Assembly (NCBI GenBank): GCA_964632015.1
Contig: CAZWAT010000081.1
Coordinates: 1 to 11,621 of the forward strand
Reading direction: 5' to 3'
DNA: 11,621 bases
Source of the DNA: JAAYCO01 sp964632015
GTDB taxonomy: Bacteria > Planctomycetota > Phycisphaerae > SM23-33
Part shown: positions 1-5,699 of the stretch, piece after piece
Layout: every line of letters begins with the position of its first letter
How positions within the stretch are numbered: position 1 is the stretch's first letter
Position numbers and translations under genes: made by a program
The notes under the pieces: generated by a model
What the model saw: only the letters and a program-made list of their open reading frames with translations
Told to the model about the DNA's origin: nothing
The model's database searches: none

Positions 1-189
1 CGATATGCCAGCCCAGGGCGTTGCACTCCGAATCCTGTTCCCCACACCGGGATTCTCCGTTGCTTTTACTGTTTTACTGCTTCCGTGTTCCACTCTCCCT
101 GGCGGGCAAAGCGGTGTGGTGGGTCAAAAAGGCTCGACTTTGGGGATGCTGGATGCGAAGATGCGATATTCTCAACATTTGAGGGTCAT

Positions 190-2379
190 ATGGACGCAAA
201 GCAGATGAAAGACCGGATCGCCGCGGGTGCGTGGGACTCGATAGAGGGCGCCTGGCTGGACGCGATCAGTGAAGAATATTCGCCATCAAACCTTTCGGAA
301 TTACTGATGGTTCTTGAGGCGTTGTCGGGCGCTTCGAAGGAACAGTTGGCACAGACGCTGGCTGAGATGCTTGTGGATGAGACACGGGACAAGCTTAAAC
401 CCTCCGACGACCTGGCGATGCTCAAGGGGGTTCTTCTGGCGGTGCCCGGCAGTGACACGATACGCATTCTGACGGCTGAGATGTACAAGACGGTTTATGG
501 CAAACATGAGCATTTCGACGCCATCTTCTCGGCAGCGGGACTGCTGAGCGGGCAATCCCCGCGGCGCGCCATTCGAACGCTCGATCTGTGCCTCGTGGCA
601 GAGCCCGGCACGTACCTGGTGAATCGATACGAGGGGCAGGTAATGAAGCTCGTGCGGTTCGACCCCATCATGGAGCAGTTCGAGCTGGTCGACAGCTCAG
701 GCAAATCGCATCTGCTTGATCCCAAGGCGTTCGCCGATCTATACGAGCCGCTCGACGAGCGCGATTTCCGCGTTCTGGGCCATTGCCACCCAAAGGATGT
801 CGCACAGAGGCTCAAGCAAGATCCCGCAGGGGTTTTGGTGGGCATCTGTATGAGTCGCGGCGGGTCGATCGACTCCAATGATCTCAAGGAATTCCTCGTT
901 CCCAACTTCCTAGACGCCAAGTCATGGAGCAGTTGGTGGGGCAGGGCAAGAACGGCAGCGAAGAGATGTTCGAACCTGTCGCTTGAGGGTCGCAACCCCA
1001 TCATCGTCAACTATCATCCCGAGGGTCTGACCCTTGAGGACGAGCTTGCCCCCGCATTGGAGGACGCCAGAACCCCGCTGGACTTCCATGTGCTGCTTGG
1101 GCAGTATCTTCGTGAGTGCCGTGCCCGCAAGATAAGCCCGAGGGACGACTTCGCAGGTAAGATTCTTGCTTCTCTTGCGGATCAGGCGACGCGGTATCTT
1201 TCCCGCAGACCCGCCGACGCGTTCCTTGCCGCCCTCGCATTGCAGTCGGCGTCCGCGGCGGGGCTGAAAACTACTGTCGAGCATCCTTCGCCCAGCGAGG
1301 CAATGCTGATCGCACAAGAGCCCGAACACATTATCGCCGCGGTGCCCGAACCGCCTCTTTGGCCACGAGCACTGGACGCGTTGGAGCACCGTGCCGACGC
1401 AGCCCAAAGGCTCGAGGCGCTGCTTTATCTTGCTCCGACCAGCCAGCTTGACGAGGTGCATTCAAGGCTGATAGCCCTGGGACAGGACGAGGCGGTGGAA
1501 CAGGCAGTTGGCAAATCCACAGCCGAGCCTGTCAGGTATCTCGACCTGTTCCTCTGGTTGTGGCGTGGGCCCGCACACAGACCCGCCTGCATTCCCCCGA
1601 AGGTGGAACTGCTGGGCAGGTTGCTGAAACTTGTGCAGGAGCTTGACCACGAGTGGGAAGGCGACAACGCCACCAGGAAGGACATGTACCAGAAGATCCG
1701 CTCGGCGATTTCGGCGGTTGATTTTGCCGCATTCCGCGAGGCCCTTGGTCAGATGGACGAAGCGGTTGGCGACACCGTAAAACGCCAGATCGAGCGTCTT
1801 TACGGGCTGGCGGAATCCGCCACCGAGAGATGCCTGGGCCTGCTTCGCGAGACTTTTCCAGCGTTATTCTTCACCCGCCAGCAGGTCGAGCCCTGGAAGG
1901 ACGAAAACGTCATCTGGACAACCGAGGAGGCGCTGCACCGCCAGGAGGCCCAGTTCAAGGAGCTTACCGAGGTCAAAATGCTCGAAAACGCTCGCGCCAT
2001 CGGCGAGGCTGCGGAGCATGGCGACCTGAGTGAGAACAGTGAATGGAAGTTCGCCCTTGAAGAGCGAGACATGCTTCAGTCAAGGGCGGCAAAGATGCAG
2101 GATGAGCTTTCAAGGGCGAAAGTGATCCATCCCAGCGACGTTCCAACAGATTATGTCGGCGTCGGAAGCAAGGTCACCGTCGAACGCCCTGAAGACGGAA
2201 GCGAACTCGTGCTGACGTTCCTTGGTCCGTGGGAAATCGACCTCTCGAAGAACATCTACAGCTACATGACCCGCCTGGCACAGGACATCATGGGCAAGAA
2301 GGTTGGGGATTCCGTTGAGCTCAAGTTCGATGGATCCCAGTTCAACTTCGTGATAAAGCATATCGCGTCGGCTTTGTAG
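190..2379 (+). CDS. greA: Large GreA/GreB-domain transcription elongation factor with long N-terminal extension
   Basis: Predicted 729-residue protein. Residues about 576-729 align along their whole length with GreA. The N-terminal coiled coil carries EHGDLSENSEW, with the acidic tip residues D612 and E615 that GreA uses to hold Mg2+ in the RNA polymerase secondary channel. The C-terminal FKBP-like half follows (YMTRLAQDIMGKKVGDSVEL). Known Gre factors stimulate transcript cleavage in backtracked polymerase; that role is inferred here. GreA is normally about 160 residues, so about 575 residues are extra. They are mostly helical, with a small beta-rich patch near 138-178 and a tryptophan-rich motif SWSSWWGRAR at 245-254. 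Chlamydia and Borrelia have comparably long GreA proteins. I chose ATG 190 because GAGGG lies just upstream. An in-frame GTG at 85 would add 35 residues of poor composition. The gene stands alone on the plus strand and ends 14 bases from the convergent prfA. Function of the N-terminal part is unknown. Confidence 0.88.
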   Translation: MDAKQMKDRIAAGAWDSIEGAWLDAISEEYSPSNLSELLMVLEALSGASKEQLAQTLAEMLVDETRDKLKPSDDLAMLKGVLLAVPGSDTIRILTAEMYKTVYGKHEHFDAIFSAAGLLSGQSPRRAIRTLDLCLVAEPGTYLVNRYEGQVMKLVRFDPIMEQFELVDSSGKSHLLDPKAFADLYEPLDERDFRVLGHCHPKDVAQRLKQDPAGVLVGICMSRGGSIDSNDLKEFLVPNFLDAKSWSSWWGRARTAAKRCSNLSLEGRNPIIVNYHPEGLTLEDELAPALEDARTPLDFHVLLGQYLRECRARKISPRDDFAGKILASLADQATRYLSRRPADAFLAALALQSASAAGLKTTVEHPSPSEAMLIAQEPEHIIAAVPEPPLWPRALDALEHRADAAQRLEALLYLAPTSQLDEVHSRLIALGQDEAVEQAVGKSTAEPVRYLDLFLWLWRGPAHRPACIPPKVELLGRLLKLVQELDHEWEGDNATRKDMYQKIRSAISAVDFAAFREALGQMDEAVGDTVKRQIERLYGLAESATERCLGLLRETFPALFFTRQQVEPWKDENVIWTTEEALHRQEAQFKELTEVKMLENARAIGEAAEHGDLSENSEWKFALEERDMLQSRAAKMQDELSRAKVIHPSDVPTDYVGVGSKVTVERPEDGSELVLTFLGPWEIDLSKNIYSYMTRLAQDIMGKKVGDSVELKFDGSQFNFVIKHIASAL

Positions 2380-2393
2380 CGTCGGGCCTTGGT

Positions 2394-3497
2394 TCAAATG
2401 TTGGCAAGGCGTTGGGCCTTGTCGCGTGCAACAAGGGCGTCGATAAGCTCGTCCATATCGCCGCTGATGATTCCTTCGAGGTTGAAGTTGGCGCCTTCCT
2501 GACCTTCGCCCTTGAGTCGATGGTCTGTGCATCGGTTCTGGGGGAAGTTGTAAGTTCTGATTCTCTGCGAGCGATCGCCCGATCCGATCATCGCCTTTCG
2601 AGCCTGGGCCTCCTCGGCTGCCTTTTGGCTCTGGAAGTGCTCGTAGACCCTCGCTGCCATTACCCTACGTGCCTTTGCGCGGTTTTTATGCTGGCTTTTC
2701 TCGTCCCTCATCGAGACAGTGATTCCCGTCGGTATGTGTTCGAGCTTGATTGCAGACTCGACCTTGTTGACGTTCTGACCTCCAGGCCCGCCCGCCCTGC
2801 TGGTGTGTTCGAGGACGTCCTTTTCCCAGTTGATATCCACTTCTATTTCTTCGGGCTCGGGCAGCACGGCCACGGTCGCGGCGGAGGTATGAACACGTCC
2901 CTGGGCCTCGGTCACGGGAACCCGCTGAACGCGATGTCCGCCGCCCTCGTAACCGAGTCGGCTCCAACAACCTTCACCCTTGATGTTTATGACCGCCTCG
3001 CGGAAGCCCCCCATGTCGGTACCGCTTGCGGAAAGCATCTCGAACGACCACCCCTGTCGCTCGGCGTAATGCCGGTACATGTCGACCAGGTCTCGCGCGA
3101 ACAACGCCGCCTCTTCGCCGCCGGTCCCCGCACGAACCTCAAGCATGATCGAGCGAATACTCATGTCGTCGCTCATAACCAGCATACCCTTGACTTCTTC
3201 CATTGCATCACCAGCGGCCGATTTGAGCTCGTGCACCTCCATCTCGGCAAGTTCCTTGAGATCGCGTTCTGTCGCCGGGTCGTCGATAATCGCCCGCGCC
3301 TGCTGCCATTGGTCATGCAACTTCTTAAAGACACGATATTTACAAACCAGCCCATCGAGACGAGCATGCTCCTTCGACAGCGCGACGATTCTGTCCCTGT
3401 CGGAGGCTGTTGAAGGGTCCTGCATCTGCTCGGATATCTGATCGTAGCGTCGATCCAGTTCATCGAGCTTCATGGTGAGTGTGTCTTGCTGGCTCAT
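2394..3497 (-). CDS. prfA: Peptide chain release factor 1
   Basis: Predicted 367-residue class I release factor that reads UAA and UAG in the ribosomal A site and triggers peptide release. The catalytic GGQ is at residues 239-241 within AGGPGGQNVNKVESA. The codon-reading loop is PVT (194-196, in RVPVTEAQGRVHTS), the RF1-type PxT rather than the SPF of RF2. The C-terminal signature RIRTYNFPQNRCTDHR is present. Length fits the family (E. coli RF1 has 360 residues). The start is not certain. ATG 3497 aligns the N-terminus best; ATG 3473 would give 359 residues; an ATG at 3539 lies inside the terminator hairpin and is unlikely. None has a clear Shine-Dalgarno. The gene follows rpmE on the same strand, a common bacterial neighbour, but behind a strong terminator. 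The usual partner prmC, the GGQ methyltransferase gene, is not next to it. It ends in TGA. Confidence 0.96.
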   Translation of the reverse strand: MSQQDTLTMKLDELDRRYDQISEQMQDPSTASDRDRIVALSKEHARLDGLVCKYRVFKKLHDQWQQARAIIDDPATERDLKELAEMEVHELKSAAGDAMEEVKGMLVMSDDMSIRSIMLEVRAGTGGEEAALFARDLVDMYRHYAERQGWSFEMLSASGTDMGGFREAVINIKGEGCWSRLGYEGGGHRVQRVPVTEAQGRVHTSAATVAVLPEPEEIEVDINWEKDVLEHTSRAGGPGGQNVNKVESAIKLEHIPTGITVSMRDEKSQHKNRAKARRVMAARVYEHFQSQKAAEEAQARKAMIGSGDRSQRIRTYNFPQNRCTDHRLKGEGQEGANFNLEGIISGDMDELIDALVARDKAQRLANI

Positions 3498-3519
3498 TAA
3501 GTCATCAAATGCGGTGTGG

Positions 3520-3560
3520 ACACAAAAACGCCGGCGCAATGGTTTTGACAGCGCCGGCGT
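3520..3560 (-). terminator. Intrinsic terminator between rpmE and prfA
   Basis: A perfect 10-bp GC-rich inverted repeat (3528-3537 with 3551-3560, ACGCCGGCGC/GCGCCGGCGT) has a 13-base loop. Read on the minus strand, the stem runs straight into TTTTT (complement of 3524-3528), the form expected of a Rho-independent terminator. It lies 15 bases past the rpmE stop and only about 25 bases before the prfA start, so prfA must use read-through or a promoter I cannot see. The T tract on one side only makes the direction clear. Confidence 0.85.
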
Positions 3561-3575
3561 ATGGAAATAGCGTAT

Positions 3576-3803
3576 CTACTTCTTGGTGGATTTTTTGAAG
3601 TAATCTCCGCCGAACTTCTTCTGGAATTTCTCGACCCTGCCCGCCGCGTCGACAAACTTCTGCTTACCTGTATAGAACGGGTGGCACGCGCCGCAGATGT
3701 CCACATGCATGGGCTTGGCAAAGGTAGACCTGGTCGTGAACGAGTTTCCGCACGCACAGGTAACCTCTATCTCTTCGTACTCCGGGTGAATCTTGTCTTT
3801 CAT
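3576..3803 (-). CDS. rpmE: 50S ribosomal protein L31 (zinc-binding type)
   Basis: Predicted 75-residue ribosomal protein of the large subunit, which bridges to the small subunit near the central protuberance. Its start MKDKIHPEYEEI and the block CHPFYTGKQ match L31. Cysteines C16 and C18 plus C37 and C40 form the zinc-binding set of the C+ type, so this is the zinc-requiring form and not the zinc-free paralogue made under zinc starvation. Bacterial L31 proteins are about 70-90 residues. ATG 3803 is chosen because AGGTG lies about 5 bases upstream and the family begins here; an in-frame extension to 3821 adds six unlikely residues. A promoter-like sequence precedes it and a terminator follows, so it may be largely its own transcript. 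It ends in a short lysine-rich tail. Confidence 0.96.
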   Translation of the reverse strand: MKDKIHPEYEEIEVTCACGNSFTTRSTFAKPMHVDICGACHPFYTGKQKFVDAAGRVEKFQKKFGGDYFKKSTKK

Positions 3804-3835
3804 ATTGCACCTGATCCTCAAATGACAAGCGATTC

Positions 3836-3863
3836 AGTCTACACTTCTTTGTACGTATTTCAA
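3836..3863 (-). promoter_or_regulatory. Candidate sigma70-type promoter for rpmE
   Basis: On the minus strand TTGAAA (3858-3863, five of six matches to TTGACA) is followed after 16 bases by TAGACT (3836-3841, four of six to TATAAT). This would start transcription near 3829, giving an untranslated leader of about 25 bases that contains the AGGTG ribosome binding site. It lies in the 100-base gap after the 209-residue membrane protein gene. The assignment rests on motif match alone. Confidence 0.45.
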
Positions 3864-3903
3864 GTGCATTTTGACGACTTGGGAGGTGTTTTTATGAGGC
3901 CGA

Positions 3904-4533
3904 TTATGGCAGCAAATCGCCGATGATGCGGACGATTTCCGGAACGCGATGGGCGACGAGCGAAAGCGGCGCCACCATCATCGCCGTCGCCACCAGCAGC
4001 AGCGACATCGCCATATTGCTTGTCTGCGCAGTGATTTCGGCCAGTCGCGCCCCCAGCGAATGTCCCAATTGGGCGTAAAGGTCGTCATCGCACTTGACTC
4101 GAACAGTGACATTGCGAAGCGGCGAGAAGCTGCTCACGTACACCTTGCCCCTTGATGGAATATCGATCACACCCCGCTCGATGGTGCATTTAATGCCCAG
4201 ATCCCGCAGGGCATCGTAGACTATCTCGGGACCCTGCTGGCCGGAAAGGTTGTAAATCACCCAGGTTTTACGGGGAGCGAGAACGGCGATGATAACGGCG
4301 CCAATGCTGACAATCGCCACTAAAGAGTAGATTGAACCCCCGAAATACATCAACGCCGGCGCGCCCACAAGCGGCGCCAGGGCCAGGATAAGCATTGCGA
4401 AATCCAGGCCTCCAGACAGCAACTGGGGGTGAGCCCTGCTGTTAAGTAGCCCCAGGACAAGGAAGTACGTCGCAACAGGCACGGCCACCAGGGCCACTTG
4501 AACCGCTATGCTGATGTCTTGTAATGGCAGCAT
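3904..4533 (-). CDS. Hypothetical membrane protein, 209 residues
   Basis: I do not recognise a family. Three hydrophobic segments near residues 10-31, 43-64 and 67-86 are followed by a soluble part of about 85 residues (87-170) and a fourth hydrophobic segment near 174-195. The soluble part begins with PRKTWVIYNLSGQQGPEIV and alternates helical and beta-like stretches (DALRDLGIKCTIERGVIDIP, then KVYVSSF and NVTVRVKCDDDLYAQLG), which suggests a small alpha/beta domain held at the membrane. ATG 4533 has GAGG 8 bases upstream; an upstream in-frame ATG at 4584 would overlap the preceding gene and is less likely. It lies 25 bases after the arginine-rich gene on the same strand, so the two are probably co-transcribed. 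No catalytic motif is visible. Confidence 0.8.
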   Translation of the reverse strand: MLPLQDISIAVQVALVAVPVATYFLVLGLLNSRAHPQLLSGGLDFAMLILALAPLVGAPALMYFGGSIYSLVAIVSIGAVIIAVLAPRKTWVIYNLSGQQGPEIVYDALRDLGIKCTIERGVIDIPSRGKVYVSSFSPLRNVTVRVKCDDDLYAQLGHSLGARLAEITAQTSNMAMSLLLVATAMMVAPLSLVAHRVPEIVRIIGDLLP

Positions 4534-4558
4534 GGTCAGTGCCTCGCAATGTACTATT

Positions 4559-4885
4559 CTATTCGATATCGCTGGGTTCGGCAACCTTTCGGTAACCCAA
4601 GGCCTTTATGACGTCCAGAATTTCCGTCCACGTGGGGAAGGGTTTTCTGTTCACCGCCTTGTATTCGTTGACCGCCTGGATGAAGGCGAACTGCTCGTCG
4701 GTCATTTCGCCTTCTTCGGCGGCGCGTCTATCGTCGCTCCGTCGCCGTCCTGGTCCGCGTCTTCTATCGAACCCGCTTCGACGATCCACAACCGACCTGC
4801 GATCATCAGATCGCCTGTCGGGCCCTCTTTCGACCCGCTGGGGCGCATCCCCATCGGGTCCAGACGAAGTCTGTTGCTCATCCAT
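4559..4885 (-). CDS. Small arginine-rich protein with conserved-looking C-terminal segment
   Basis: Predicted 108-residue cytoplasmic protein of unknown function. Residues 23-54 are a degenerate repeat of DRR/DDRR units with 14 arginines and 7 aspartates, probably disordered and able to bind acidic partners or nucleic acid. Residues about 61-101 (starting MTDEQFAFIQAVNEYKAVNR, then PFPTWTEILDVIKALGYRKV) look like a folded helical segment resembling a small winged-helix or helix-turn-helix unit; this is inference from pattern only. ATG 4885 has GGAG about 7 bases upstream, which decides it over an in-frame start at 4927. It sits between the acidic DUF2007-like gene and the membrane protein gene, all on one strand with gaps of 90 and 25 bases. 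Confidence 0.82.
   Translation of the reverse strand: MDEQQTSSGPDGDAPQRVERGPDRRSDDRRSVVDRRSGFDRRRGPGRRRSDDRRAAEEGEMTDEQFAFIQAVNEYKAVNRKPFPTWTEILDVIKALGYRKVAEPSDIE
4724..4819 (-). repeat. Degenerate arginine-rich coding repeat
   Basis: This stretch encodes residues 23-54 of the 108-residue protein. It is built from imperfect repeats of GAC-CGN-CGN type codons (DRRS, DDRR, DRRR). The repeat is in the protein and the DNA alike, so unit number could vary between strains by slippage. Confidence 0.6.
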
Positions 4886-4914
4886 GAATGCTCTCCGTGA
4901 CAATGATCCCTTCA

Positions 4915-4977
4915 GATCTATCGGCAAAAAAGCCCGTAGGGATGAAGCATATTGCGACTGTCCAGCGACGATAGATC
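4915..4977. repeat. 9-bp inverted repeat spanning the gap after the acidic protein gene
   Basis: GATCTATCG (4915-4923) and CGATAGATC (4969-4977) are perfect inverted copies 45 bases apart, the second overlapping the TGA stop of the DUF2007-like gene. Between them, on the minus strand, is CCC-TAC-GGG followed by CTTTTTT (4926-4941). That is a very short stem with a T run, too weak to call a terminator with confidence. The pair could form a long hairpin in the transcript between the two genes. Confidence 0.35.
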
Positions 4978-5392
4978 AGAATTCCTCTTCTTCGTCCTGT
5001 TCCTCTTCCTCTTGCTCTTCTTCGTCGTCGAGAAGATCGATATCTTCTTCATCCTCGTCGTCGAAGAGATCCTCGTTCTCATCGTCATCGATTTCATCGC
5101 CGTCGACGTCTTCCTCGTCGAATTCGTCCTCTTCTTCTTCGAGCTCGGCAATGATTTCGCTGGCTTCGTCTAGAAGCACCTCGGGTACCAGGACGGGAAC
5201 CCCCCTGGTCATTCCGCGCCGAGGGGTGTTTTCGTCGTCATCCAAATTTCCGACCATGGCGGGAATGTCGTGATCGTTCAGAAGCTCGCGATACTCCTCC
5301 GCCTCGTCGACGTTGCGTGCGAAAACCGCCGGGACGAAATCCGAATACTCCTCTGCACCGGCCGGCTCGAACTCATCTTCTCTTGACGCCAT
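4976..5392 (-). CDS. DUF2007-like protein with extreme acidic C-terminal tail
   Basis: Predicted 138-residue cytoplasmic protein. Residues about 18-83 resemble the small DUF2007 (putative signal transducing) fold: a strand and helix in PAVFARNVDEAEEYRELLND, then HDIPAMVGNL, then GVPVLVPEVLLDEASEIIAEL. The biochemical role of that family is not established. Residues 84-138 are a tail with 41 Asp or Glu in 55 residues and no basic residue, surely disordered and strongly negative. ATG 5392 is preceded by AAGGAG at good spacing. A 307-base gap upstream suggests its own promoter and makes it the first gene of a run with the arginine-rich and membrane protein genes. The family call is a pattern match and could be wrong; the acidic tail is seen directly. 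Confidence 0.82.
   Translation of the reverse strand: MASREDEFEPAGAEEYSDFVPAVFARNVDEAEEYRELLNDHDIPAMVGNLDDDENTPRRGMTRGVPVLVPEVLLDEASEIIAELEEEEDEFDEEDVDGDEIDDDENEDLFDDEDEEDIDLLDDEEEQEEEEQDEEEEF
4979..5143 (-). repeat. Low-complexity polypurine tract encoding the acidic tail
   Basis: On the minus strand this stretch is nearly unbroken GAA, GAG and GAC/GAT codons, so the coding strand is purine-rich and the plus strand reads as TTC/TCC/TCG runs. It encodes residues 84-138 of the DUF2007-like protein. Such tracts can change length by slippage and give misleading serine-rich reading frames on the other strand. Confidence 0.8.
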
Positions 5393-5447
5393 GCCATGCC
5401 TCTCCTTGGATCTTTCCTGTGATAAACCTGCTGACTATTTATGCCCA

Positions 5448-5470
5448 GCGCGATCTTCCTGGAATCGCGC
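5448..5470 (-). promoter_or_regulatory. GC-rich hairpin in the probable 5' leader of the DUF2007-like gene
   Basis: GCGCGAT (5448-5454) and ATCGCGC (5464-5470) are perfect inverted copies with a 9-base loop. No T run follows in either direction, so it is not a standard terminator. It lies about 55-78 bases before the start codon at 5392 and could be an RNA leader structure or a protein-binding palindrome. Confidence 0.35.
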
Positions 5471-5522
5471 GACCTTATAAAATCGACCCGTACCACCTGA
5501 TCGACAATACGCCAATCATGCT

Positions 5523-5552
5523 ACTATAACGTCCAACGACGTCCAGCGGTAA
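5523..5552 (-). promoter_or_regulatory. Weak promoter candidate for the DUF2007-like gene
   Basis: On the minus strand TATAGT (5523-5528, five of six to TATAAT) lies 18 bases after TTACCG (5547-5552, a poor -35 match). Transcription would start near 5516 and leave a leader of about 124 bases that includes the GC-rich hairpin. The weak -35 keeps confidence low. Confidence 0.25.
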
Positions 5553-5699
5553 CGCATCAAAACCCGCCGACACGCCAGCACATATTACGCACTATCTCAT
5601 CATACTTAGACTGTTATTCGCTATGAGCTTCTCCATTCAGCAGTCACGCTAACAACGGGCGATTACTCTATCAAGACTTTCTGAACGAACAACAGTAAT

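Larger units (their letters stand above)
5393..5699. other. 307-base intergenic region between the acidic protein gene and the polysaccharide operon
   Basis: No reading frame with coding character is seen here. The stretch is richer in A and T than its neighbours. It must hold the 3' end of the polysaccharide operon transcript and the promoter of the DUF2007-like gene. It contains a GC-rich hairpin (5448-5470), a weak promoter pair (5523-5552), an isolated minus-strand TATGAT (5599-5604) without a matching -35 box, and a short direct repeat ACGTCCA(A/G)CG at 5529-5548. I see no convincing intrinsic terminator after the gene ending at 5700. Confidence 0.6.

Noticed and set aside
30..55. Hairpin GAATCC/GGATTC near the left edge as terminator of an upstream gene
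   Set aside because: Six-bp stem with a 14-base loop, and the T-rich stretch begins too far downstream; no upstream gene is visible to support it.
131..172. Promoter for the greA-like gene using TATTCT at 167-172
   Set aside because: The -10 match is four of six and no -35 box is found at a suitable distance.
2386..2410. Hairpin GCCTTG/CAAGGC between the convergent greA and prfA genes as a bidirectional terminator
   Set aside because: Only a 6-bp stem with a 13-base loop and no T run on either strand.
2412..3413. A 333-codon open frame on the plus strand opposite prfA
   Set aside because: It lies wholly antisense to a well-supported release factor gene and its translation has no recognisable domain; it is a by-product of high-GC codon use.
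4979..5143. Repetitive tract as a CRISPR or tandem DNA repeat array
   Set aside because: There are no spaced identical units; it is codon-level low complexity from an acidic protein tail.
4608..5273. A 221-codon serine-rich plus-strand open frame
   Set aside because: The serine run is only the complement of the acidic Glu/Asp codons of the DUF2007-like gene, which has a good ribosome binding site and fold pattern.
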